Positions 1 to 9,900 of a DNA stretch of 64,000 nt are shown piece after piece; positions within the stretch are counted from its first letter, which is position 1, and each line of letters opens with the position of its first letter. The stretch comes from Flavobacterium araucananum (GTDB lineage Bacteria > Bacteroidota > Bacteroidia > Flavobacteriales > Flavobacteriaceae), in assembly GCF_002222055.1 (NCBI RefSeq), contig NZ_MUGS01000004.1:310001-374000 (forward strand). Reading direction: 5' to 3'. Position numbers and translations under genes: made by a program. The notes below the pieces were generated by a model that was not told the origin of the DNA, did no database searches, and saw nothing but the letters and a program-made list of their open reading frames with translations.

Positions 1-12
1 ATTAATAAAAAA

Positions 13-1950
13 ATGAAAAATTTAATACGCTTATTTCTACTGCTGTGTCTGCTACCGACCTGTTTGTTTTCGCAGACAAATTCTTTTAAATTAGAGAAAA
101 CAAGTACTTTTTTTCCAAATTGGGAAGATTTAAAAAAAGAGAAAATAGACTTTTATTACTTGTCAGTACCAGAGGATTGGAGTAATCCGGCGAGTAAAAA
201 AATTAAAATTGCCGTAGCAGTTGTAAAGAGCACATCAAAAAATCCAAATTCAAATGCTACCGTTTATATAGAGGGAGGTCCGGGTGCAGGAGGTCTTAAC
301 GGATTATGGAGATGGCTTGGACACCCCATACGAAAAAACAGTGATATTGTAGTTGTAGATGTTCGCGGAACAGGATATTCGTTTCCTAAATTTTGTCCGG
401 ACTTAGGAAAAAAATTCTTAGAAATCCTGGCCGAAAACCAAAGTAAAACGCAGGATGAACAACAAAAAACAATTGCTGCAGTAGCGTGTAAACAAGAATT
501 AATAAGCAAAGGAATTGATATCAATGCCTACAATAGCAAAGCTATTGCACAGGATTTGAATGCACTGAAAAAAGAATTAAAATATACAAATTGGAATGTT
601 TACGGTGTTTCTTACGGAACTTATACCGCTCAGGTTTATGCAAATGATTTTCCGCAAGATATAAAGTCATTGATTCTTGACTCTTCGATTTCAGATATAG
701 CACAGTATTATAATGCCAATGCCTCTAATTATGTGCACAGCTTAAACAAGATTTTTGAGGATTGCAAAAATGATCCAAATTGCAATAAACAATTTCCGGA
801 ATTAGAAAAAGTTTATTACGAAACAATCGAAAAACTAACCAAAAATCCCGTAACCGTAGCAGTAGATAAAAATATTATCCCAAAAGGGAAATTTACTTAT
901 AATGCCGAAGATTTTAAAATCGCTATTCAGCAAGGCTTATACAACAGCCAGTTGATAGAGGTTATCCCAATGTTGATTTATGAATTTAACAAAGGAAATA
1001 AAAGTACGTTGAGCTCACTTGTTGCTGCTTTTTCCGGTGCGTTAGGGTTAGATTACGGACAATATTATTGTGTGAGTTGCAATGAAGCATTACCAAACAA
1101 TTCGATTACAGCTTTTGATAAAGATGCCCAAAAATATAAAAAATTACTGGGAGGATTGTCGTTTTACAGATCAGACTTTTTAGTTTGCGATAAATGGAAT
1201 TCAGACAACAAAAAGTCTCCGGCAGTTATAAACGATTTATCAAACTTATCGACGCTAACGGCACCGGTATTAGTATTCTCCGGTGGTTTTGATCCAATTA
1301 CACCCTCTACAAACGGAAAACTAACAGTAGATAAATTTAAAAACGGTTATCTGATCAAAGCACCAATATCAGGGCATGTACCGGGTTTCTCGAATGCAGG
1401 AATTCAAATTGTAGATCAGTTTATACAAAATCCGGGAAAAACCCCAAATGCCAAAGAATTAGAGTCAGAAACTAAAGTTCATTTTGTTTCAGACGTAACT
1501 ATAAATGGTGGTGTAGCCAATTTTGGAAACAGCTTAAACGAATTTAATTTATTGTTTTTTGCTCCCCTATTTATTGCTGTTACGATCATGCTGGTTGCCA
1601 TTTTTAGTTTCATCTATGTGTTAATAAGAAGAAAAGAAACGTTACCAAATAAGATCATTAAAATTTTATTGATAATAGCCTCAATAGTATGTCTGTTTAT
1701 CTTTGTTCAGTTGGCATTGGCTTTAAACAGTACAGCTCAGGGTAATTTTTATATTCTTGCTTTTGGTTTACCAAATCAGTTTGGTTATTTGTTTACGCTG
1801 CAATGGATCTTTGTTGCAATAACGGTACTTGCTATAATTTACTTTTTGTTTACTATTAAATCAATCTCTAATGCAAGTGTTACAGCGGCGATTTTATTCT
1901 CGCTTGTTTTAATTGGAGTTTACTTTCAATATTGGGGTTTTTTGTTCTAG
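13..1950 (+). CDS. Exported alpha/beta hydrolase (S33 peptidase / TAP-like) with C-terminal membrane domain
   Basis: A 645-residue protein with an N-terminal signal peptide (Lys-Asn start, Leu-rich core, probable cleavage near FSQ at about residue 21). Residues ~60-470 carry an alpha/beta-hydrolase fold. A GGPGAGG oxyanion loop lies near residue 90, the nucleophile elbow is GVSYGT near residue 200, the acid Asp is in GGFDPITPS, and the His is in SGHVPG. This order matches the tripeptidyl/prolyl aminopeptidase (S33, TAP-like C-terminal) family, so a periplasmic or surface peptidase or esterase is likely; the substrate is unknown. Residues ~510-645 form about four hydrophobic segments, so the enzyme is probably tethered to the inner membrane with the catalytic domain outside. 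A strong terminator follows 33 bp after the stop codon, and a repeat array then separates it from the biosynthetic cluster. I do not think it belongs to the cluster. Confidence 0.85.
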   Translation: MKNLIRLFLLLCLLPTCLFSQTNSFKLEKTSTFFPNWEDLKKEKIDFYYLSVPEDWSNPASKKIKIAVAVVKSTSKNPNSNATVYIEGGPGAGGLNGLWRWLGHPIRKNSDIVVVDVRGTGYSFPKFCPDLGKKFLEILAENQSKTQDEQQKTIAAVACKQELISKGIDINAYNSKAIAQDLNALKKELKYTNWNVYGVSYGTYTAQVYANDFPQDIKSLILDSSISDIAQYYNANASNYVHSLNKIFEDCKNDPNCNKQFPELEKVYYETIEKLTKNPVTVAVDKNIIPKGKFTYNAEDFKIAIQQGLYNSQLIEVIPMLIYEFNKGNKSTLSSLVAAFSGALGLDYGQYYCVSCNEALPNNSITAFDKDAQKYKKLLGGLSFYRSDFLVCDKWNSDNKKSPAVINDLSNLSTLTAPVLVFSGGFDPITPSTNGKLTVDKFKNGYLIKAPISGHVPGFSNAGIQIVDQFIQNPGKTPNAKELESETKVHFVSDVTINGGVANFGNSLNEFNLLFFAPLFIAVTIMLVAIFSFIYVLIRRKETLPNKIIKILLIIASIVCLFIFVQLALALNSTAQGNFYILAFGLPNQFGYLFTLQWIFVAITVLAIIYFLFTIKSISNASVTAAILFSLVLIGVYFQYWGFLF

Positions 1951-1983
1951 AAACTTTTAGAATTTAGCCAGCAACTACAAAAA

Positions 1984-2013
1984 ACCATTCGCCGAGGCGA
2001 ATGGTTTTTTTTT
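1984..2013 (+). terminator. Rho-independent terminator after the hydrolase gene
   Basis: A perfect 10-bp stem (ACCATTCGCC / GGCGAATGGT) with a two-base GA loop is followed by a run of eight or more T. Four A residues precede the stem, so it may also work on the minus strand. It closes the transcript of the hydrolase gene. Confidence 0.9.
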
Positions 2014-2092
2014 GAATTATGCTGAAATCCTCACTCTCAAATCCTGTCTTATTTTGATGCTTTAATATCTTATAGGTTCTGTTACTACATAA

Positions 2093-3697
2093 GGACGGAT
2101 TAAAATCCGTCCCTACAAAATAATCCGAGCCGAAGGCTCTGAAAAAATTCCGTAGGTATGATCTATCTTGTAGCAACGGATTTTAATCCGTTGGTTTAAA
2201 AAGAAAATCAACATAAAGTTCCATAGGAACGCCATATATTAGGCGTTACAAAATGAATGAAAACTTGACAAAAGTTTTTTAATTTTCCTTTTTGCTTCTA
2301 TCCTTCACGCGAAACCGTTAAACGAGATATTTGGATATTTGGATCGTTTTGGACGGATTAAAATCCGTCCCTACAAAATAATCCAAGCCGAAGGCTCTGA
2401 AAAAATTCCGTAGGAATGATCTATCTTGTAGCAACGGATTTTAATCCGTTGGTTTAAAAAGAAAATCAACATAAAGTTCCATAGGAACGCCATATATTAA
2501 GCGTTACAAAATGAATGAAAACTTGACAAAAGTTTTTTAATTTTCCTTTTTGCTTCTATCCTTCACGTGAAACCGTTAAACGAGATATTTGGATATTTGG
2601 ATCGTTTTGGACGGATTAAAATCCGTCCCTACAAAATAATCCAAGCCGAAGGCTCTTAAAAAATTCCGTAGGAACGAGCTATCTTGTAGCAACGGATTTT
2701 AATCCGGTGATTGAAAATAAAATCAACATAAAGTTCCATAGGAACGACATATATTAGGCGTTACTAAATGAGGGACGGATTAAAATCCGTCCCTACAAAA
2801 TAATCCAAGCCGAAGGCTCTTAAAAAATTCCGTAGGAATGATCTATCTTGTAGCAACGGATTTTAATCCGTTGGTTTAAAAAGACGATCAACATAAAGTT
2901 CCATAGGAACGCCATATATTAGGCGTTACAAAATGAATGAAAACTTGACAAAAGGTTTTTTAATTTTTTCTTTTTGCTTCTATCCCTCACGCGAAACCGT
3001 AAAACGAGATATTTGGATATTTGGATCGTTTTGGACGGATTAAAATCCGTCCCTACAAAATAATCCGAGCCGAAGGCTCTGAAAAAATTCCGTAGGAATG
3101 ATCTATCTTGTAGCAACGGATTTTAATCCGTTGGTTTAAAAAGAAGATCAACATAAAGTTCCATAGGAACGATGTATATATATATTAGGCGTTACAAAAT
3201 GAATGAAAACTTGACAAAAGGTTTTTTAATTTTCCTTTTTGCTTCTATCCCTCACGCGAAACCGTAAAACGAGATATTTGGATATTTGGATCGTTTTGGA
3301 CGGATTAAAATCCGTCCCTACAAAATAATCCGAGCCGAAGGCTCTGAAAAAATTCCGTAGGAATGATCTATCTTGTAGCAACGGATTTTAATCCGTTGGT
3401 TTAAAAAGAAAATCAACATAAAGTTCCATAGGAACGCCATATATTAGGCGTTACAAAATGAATGAAAACTTGACAAAAGGTTTTTTAATTTTCCTTTTTG
3501 CTTCTATCCTTCACGTGAAACCGTTAAACGAGATATTTGGATATTTGGATCGTTTTGGACGGATTAAAATCCGTCCCTACAAAATAATCCGAGCCAAAGG
3601 CTCTTAAAAAATTCCGTAGGAATGATCTATCTTGTAGCAACGGATTTTAATCCGTTGGTTTAAAAAGAAAATCAACATAAAGTTCCATAGGAACGAT
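2093..3697. repeat. Seven tandem copies of a ~260-bp palindrome-rich intergenic unit
   Basis: Unit starts are at about 2093, 2351, 2609, 2773, 3033, 3298 and 3557, giving steps of 258, 258, 164, 260, 265 and 259 bp. The third unit has lost about 95 bp of its spacer, and the seventh stops after about 140 bp. Each unit opens with a ~105-bp core: a GGACGGATT/AATCCGTCC hairpin, then CTACAA, then a GAGCCGAAGGCTC hairpin, a TTCCGTAGGAA hairpin, TTGTAG, and a closing AACGGATT/AATCCGTT hairpin. The outer hairpins plus CTACAA/TTGTAG are also inverted copies of each other, so the whole core can fold into one long structure. A ~155-bp spacer with a GTTCCATAGGAAC palindrome follows. No transposase or convincing ORF is present. 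It resembles REP/MITE-like mobile palindromes amplified in tandem; that reading is inference. Confidence 0.9.
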
Positions 3698-3999
3698 ATA
3701 TAATACACCTCTTAATCGTTTGTTTATCAAGGTGCTAAATCCCTTATTTCTAATCCGTAATTTTTCTCTGAAAAGTCCGTAATTTTTAGAGGTATGCTGT
3801 ACTTAATTTAGCTCAAAATCAACTTTTCTTGTCGATGAGCAAAATTATTATTTTGATGATTCTTCATAAACTTTTGTTGTCTTTAAAACAGGATTGTAAT
3901 CCTATCGAATAGAAAACAAAAACCTGAAAAAAGCTGATTTTTATAAAAAGTAGTATAAAAGAAAAAACTGTCTGTCATCAAAAAGAAATTTTAAGGTTT
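3698..3999 (+). other. Regulatory leader of NRPS operon 1 (no gene)
   Basis: About 300 bp between the last repeat unit and the first NRPS start codon. It contains the operator/promoter described separately (3755-3811). If that promoter is used, the 5' untranslated leader is about 180 nt. I see no ORF, no clear riboswitch fold and no terminator in the leader. Confidence 0.6.
3755..3811 (+). promoter_or_regulatory. Operator (two 22-bp-spaced direct repeats) plus -7 element of operon 1
   Basis: CCGTAATTTTT occurs at 3755-3765 and again at 3777-3787, a period of exactly 22 bp. Sixteen bases further on comes TAATTTAG (3804-3811), one mismatch from the Bacteroidetes -7 consensus TAnnTTTG. The same arrangement with identical spacings stands before the second operon at 55179-55235. 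A pair of ~10-bp direct repeats about two helical turns apart, just upstream of the core promoter, is the typical site geometry of LytTR-family response regulators. That assignment is inference; the repeat and spacing are read directly. Confidence 0.75.
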
Positions 4000-6900
4000 A
4001 TGAGTAGAAGCGAATTTCGAAGTAATAATTTTATCTCAAAATATTGGAAAAAGAAAACATTAAATAAAATATCTTTTAATGGATCAGATCAATTTCAAAT
4101 AAATCTTGAAGACGTTTTTATTGATGCAACAGCACTAGATTATTTTAATAAAATCACCAATAAAAATACAGTAGCACAATACACGGTTATTAGCGCTGTT
4201 TACTCCTTTTTGCTTAGGCGATTAGCGAATGATTTTGATGGGAGTATTGCCTCCGGATATGATCAGGCGAATCCGTTATTATTGTCATTATCTACAGATC
4301 TCAAACTGTCTTTTAAAGAATACCTTCAAAAAGTAAAAAGTGAAATCCTCGAAACATTAGAAAATGAGGATTATGAGCCAACAGAAATTCAGGATTTAAG
4401 CCTGTTTTCAAATTATGGCTTACGTTTTAATTCCGGCTTGGCATTAAGCTGCAATGGCATTTTGCTGGATGTAACGATCAATGATTCCGGTAATATACAT
4501 ATTAAGGCTTCCTATCTCGAAGGGTTTGTAAAAAATAATATAGCCCAATATCTGGTTCATCATTTTAAAAATTTTATAGCACATCTGGAAGATAACTTAA
4601 ATGCAAACTTATCAGAATATCAATTATTATCTCAGGAAGAAAAGAATCAGCTATTGGTTGATTTTAATGCTACTAATATTGCATTTCCAACAGATAAAAC
4701 GATTGTTGATTTGTTTGAAGACCAGGTATCAAAAACACCACAGAATATAGCTGTTGCGCTCGATGGCAAAGAAATAACTTACTTAGAGTTAAACAAAAAA
4801 GCAAATCAGTTCGCGAAGTACATTGCTGCACAACATCATATAACCAAAGGAGATATAGTGGGTGTGCTTTTGTCAAAGTCAGAAATGGGAATCGTTTCTT
4901 TATTGGCGATTTTAAAGATAGGAGCAGTGTATTTGCCTATTGATGCTAATTATCCTGTCGAAAGAATCAATTATTTGATACAAGACAGCGGTTTAAAATT
5001 GCTAATTACTGCTGATACAACTACTTTGAATGTTAATAATTGCGATTTAATATCTATAGATTCAATAGAACTGGACGATAATAATTGGACTAATATTGAT
5101 ACCGCTATTTCGCCAAAAGATTTAGCGTACATCATTTACACTTCTGGTTCTACAGGATTGCCAAAAGGAGTAATGGTAGAGCATCAGAGTACGATAAACA
5201 TGTTTCTGGATCAGATTCGATCTTTTGAAATTACAGAAAAAGACAAAATTATATGGTTTGCTTCTGTTTCTTTTGATGCCTCTATATCAGAGATTTTAAT
5301 GGCTTTGATAAGTGGGGCCGCATTATGTATTCCTGCCGAAGATGTTATTAAAGACAAAGAACTGTTTAAGGTCTTTTTGAAAGAGACACAAGCAACGGTA
5401 GTCACTTTTCCGCCAAGTTATTTAGCCTTATTGTCAGATGAGGATATTTTAGGATTAAGATGTATTATAACTGCCGGAGAGTCTGCCAATCCTGCAAAAG
5501 CATTTAGCGTTACAGCACTTGGTATTGACTATTATAACGCTTATGGTCCTACAGAATGCACGGTTTGTGTGTCTATTTATAAAGTTACCAAAGACGATTT
5601 CGACAAATCTATGATCTCAATAGGCAAACCCATTGCAAACACCAGGGTTTATATTTTAGATCAGGATTTGCAACTATTGCCTGTAGGAGTTTCAGGAAAA
5701 ATATATGTTTCGGGAGCAGGATTAGCAAGAGGTTATCTCAATAAAACAGCCCTTACCAACGAAAAATTTATTGCAAATCCGTTTATAGAAGGAGCGCTAC
5801 TGTACGATACAGGCGATTTAGGTCGTTGGTTGGCAAATGGCACGATCGAGTTTTTAGGACGAAAAGACGAGCAGATAAAATTACGCGGATTTAGAATTGA
5901 ACTGGGCGAAATCGAGAATACGATTTTACAATATTCAAAAGCTATAAAACAAGTCGTGGCAGACATAAAAGAGCACAATAACGAGAAAACACTTGTTGCT
6001 TATTTTGTGGGAACAAACCTTGTTGATAAAGCAGATTTGCGCACTTTTTTGCAAAACAGATTACCGGATTATATGGTTCCCGGTTTTTATGTACCACTAG
6101 AAAAATTGCCGTTGACTCCTAATGGCAAAATAGATAAAAAATCATTGCCTGCAATTTCTGGCGCTGATAGTATTAGAAAAATATATGTTGCGCCACGCAA
6201 TAAAACCGAAGAAGATCTGGTAGCAATCTGGCAACAAGTTTTGGATGTTAGAAAAATTGGTATTACAGATGATTTTTTTGAATTAGGCGGACATAGCTTA
6301 ATTGTAGGGCAGGTAATCAATAGAATAAACCAAGAATTAGGGAAAACAGTTTCTTTTAAAACATTTTTTTCTAATGCTACTGTCGAAAAAATAAGCACAC
6401 ACTTAAAAGACAATAATTATACAGCAATCGAGAAAGGAGCCAACGCAGGGTCTTATCCGCTAACGGCATCACAAAACCGATTATGGATTTTGAGTCAGCT
6501 GGAAGGTGGATCATTGGCTTATAATATGCCTGCTACAGTAAAGTTAACGGGAGATCTTGACAGCAAAAAGTTCGAAGAATCTTTTGCCTTATTAATAGAA
6601 CGTCACGAAATTTTAAGAACCTGTTTTAAAACAAATGCAACCGGAGAAGTGCAGCAATATGTATTGCCTGCCGAAGAGGTTAATTTCAAAATTTTGTACG
6701 AAGATTTTACTTTGGCGGAAAATCAGGAAGACGAAGTTCAAAATTATTTGTACCACAGAAATAAGGTAACTTTTGATCTGGAAAAAGCACCACTTTTACG
6801 AGCTTCTTTATTAAAATTAAAGAATCAGGAACAGGTGTTTTTCTTGTCATTGCACCATATTATTGGCGATGGCTGGTCGATGGAGTTGTTAATTTCTGAA

Positions 6901-9900
6901 GTTATAAAAACCTATAACGCCTTAATACAAGGAAAAAATATCGATTTGCCGGTATTAAAGATTCAGTACAAGGATTATGCTTTGTGGCTTAATACTGCCA
7001 TACAACAACAAAAACAACAAGAATCAGAACAATATTGGCTGGAACAATTTTCAGGAGAAATACCGGTTTTAAACTTACCAAGTTTCAAAACGCGTCCCTT
7101 GGTTCAAACCTATAATGGTGATCAGAAAAGACACGAATTTTCGGAAACATTTTTAGAGCAATTAAAAGCATTTTCGATACAGCAGGACGTTACCCTTTTT
7201 ATGACTTTAATGGCAGGAATAAACACCTTGCTTTATACTTATACCGGTCAGGATGATATTATTTTAGGAACACCAATTGCAGGAAGAGAGCATCCGGATT
7301 TAGAGAATCAGTTAGGGTTGTATCTTAACACACTTGCGATCCGCACAAAATTTAACGAGAACCATAGCTTTGCAGCTCTTCTTATTGCCCAAAAAGAAAC
7401 GTTGTTAGAAGCCTACGAACATCAAAATTATCCTTTTGATGCCTTGGTGGGTAAACTTAATTTAAAACGTGACACCAGTCGCTCTGCTTTATTTGATGTC
7501 ATGGTGGTTTTGCAAAGCCAGGGACAATTAAATAATATAGAGAAAGAAGCACTTTCTAATCTGGCAATAAGTCCATACGAGTTTAAAAGCAAGACTTCTA
7601 AACTGGATTTAAGTTTCACTTTTATCGAAAACGAAGGATTAAGTTTGGTAATCGACTATAATTCTGATACCTACGATTCGTATTTGATCGAAAGAATGTT
7701 TGCGCATTTTGAGAATCTTATTACGGCAGCTGTGGCAAAACCAGAGACGGTATTGCATGCCATAGAGTACCTGACAATAGCCGAAGAATACCAATTATTA
7801 AAAACATTTAGTGATACGGCAGTAAATTATCCAACAGATAAAACAATCATTGATTTATTTGAAGAGCAAGTTGCCAGAACACCGCATAATATAGCCGTCG
7901 TTTTTGAGGATAAAGTGCTTACTTATAGTCAACTAAACGAGAAAGCGAATCAGTTAGGGCATTATATCAGACAAAATAATAAGGTACAGCCAGATGATTT
8001 AATAGGTATTAAACTGGAACGAAGCGAAAAAATGATTGTTTCTATTTTTGCCATCTTAAAGTCAGGAGGAGCTTATGTGCCTATCGATCCCGGTTATCCG
8101 CAGGAAAGAATCGAATATATAGAAAAAGACAGTAAGAGCAAGTTTGTTATTGACGAACAGGAACTCGAATTGTTTTACAAACAGCAAGACCAATATTCTA
8201 AAGTAAATCCGGAGAAAATAAATTCGCCGGAGAATTTAGCCTACGTTATCTATACTTCAGGAACCACTGGAAATCCTAAAGGTACATTGCTGGAACATAA
8301 AAATGTAGTACGCTTATTTTTTACAGACAAACCCTTATTTGATTTTGATGAAAAGGATGTCTGGACAATGTTTCATTCTTATGCTTTCGATTTTTCGGTT
8401 TGGGAAATTAACGGAGCCTTATTGTTTGGAGGGAAATTAGTAGTAGTTCCCAAAATTATCGCTCAGAACACACCTGCATTTTTAGAATTGCTGTACGATC
8501 AGTCTGTAACAGTATTAAATCAGACACCTTCGTCGTTTTATAATCTAATTCAGTACGAAAAAACAGAAGCAAAGAAAGACTATAAACTGCGCTATGTAAT
8601 TTTTGGAGGAGAAGCATTAAATCCTTCTTTATTAGGAGACTGGCACAAAAAATATCCCGATACAAAATTAATCAACATGTACGGTATTACAGAAACTACC
8701 GTACACGTGACTTACAAAGAAATAGGATCAAATGAAATCGCATCTGAACAATCGAATATTGGAAAACCAATTCCAACTTTGGGCTGTTATATTCTTGATC
8801 CAAATAAAAATATTGTTTCTATAGGTGTTTTTGGAGAATTGCATATTACAGGATCCGGATTAGCAAGAGGATACCTGAACCGTCCGGATCTAACTTCAGA
8901 AAAGTTTATACCAAGTCCGTTTGTCGAAGGCGAATTGATGTATAAAACAGGAGATTTAGGAAGATGGTTGCCTGACGGCGATATTGAGTATGTGGGACGA
9001 ATTGACCATCAGGTAAAAATAAGAGGCTTTAGAATTGAACTTGGAGAGATCGAAACCGCAATTGCACAATATTCTGATACGATCGAAAAAGTAGTTGTCG
9101 AAGCAAAAGAAGTCAATCAGGAAAAAGTATTAATCGCTTATCTGGTTGCCACTAGTGCTATTGATAAAGCAGAATTACGATATTATTTGCAAAGTAAATT
9201 ACCAGAATATATGGTTCCGGTTTTTTATACAGCACTAGAAGCTATCCCGCTTACCTCAAACGGAAAAGTAGATCGTAAAGCTTTGCCTGTCATAAAAGGA
9301 GAGGATTTATTGCAAAAAGAATACAGCGCTCCAAGAAATGCAACCGAAGAGAAACTGGCAGCAATATGGAAAGAAGTATTAGCAATTGACCAGATCGGAA
9401 TTACGGATAACTTTTTTGAATTAGGAGGTCATAGTTTATTATTAGGTCAGGTCATTAATAGAATTCACAAACAATTAGGGCAAACAATCTCTTTTAAAAC
9501 ATTTTTTATCAGTCCAACAATCGAAGGACTCAGCAAACAATTACAAGAAAATAGTTATAGCGCTATAGAACGAGCGCCGGAGTCAGAATTTTATCCTCTA
9601 ACGCCTTCCCAAAACAGATTATGGGTTTTAAGTCAGTTAGAAGGTGGCGAAACTATCTATAATATGCCTGCAGCTGTAGAGCTGAAAGGGATTATTGATA
9701 TTGTAAAATTCAATCAGGCATTTATTCAATTGATAGCGCGTCACGAAATATTGAGAACCTCTTTTAGAACGAATGAAGATGGAGAAGTGAGCCAATTTAT
9801 TGTTGGGATCGATCAGGTAAAATTTAAAATTACAGAAAAAGATTTTACTGCAATAACAGATAAAGAGCAACATATTGCTGCTTATTTAGAACAAAAAAAT

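Noticed and set aside
13..90. Lipoprotein signal for the first hydrolase (LPTC)
   Set aside because: Thr directly before the Cys fits the lipobox poorly. An ordinary signal peptide cut a little later is more likely.
1964..2176. Minus-strand ORF (70 codons) over the first repeat unit
   Set aside because: It reads through the palindromic core, and a similar ORF reappears at 2919-3116 in another unit. The coding is a by-product of the repeat, with no domain or consistent frame across units.
2919..3116. Minus-strand ORF (65 codons) inside the tandem array
   Set aside because: Same repeat-derived peptide start as at 1964-2176, then diverging. Not a gene.
2093..3697. CRISPR array
   Set aside because: The repeats are ~260 bp with similar, not unique, spacers, and no cas genes are nearby.
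2093..3697. Insertion sequence
   Set aside because: There are inverted repeats but no transposase ORF and no target-site duplication that I can identify. At most a non-autonomous element.
3812..3999. Riboswitch or attenuator in the long leader of operon 1
   Set aside because: I could not find a convincing conserved fold or a terminator/antiterminator pair.
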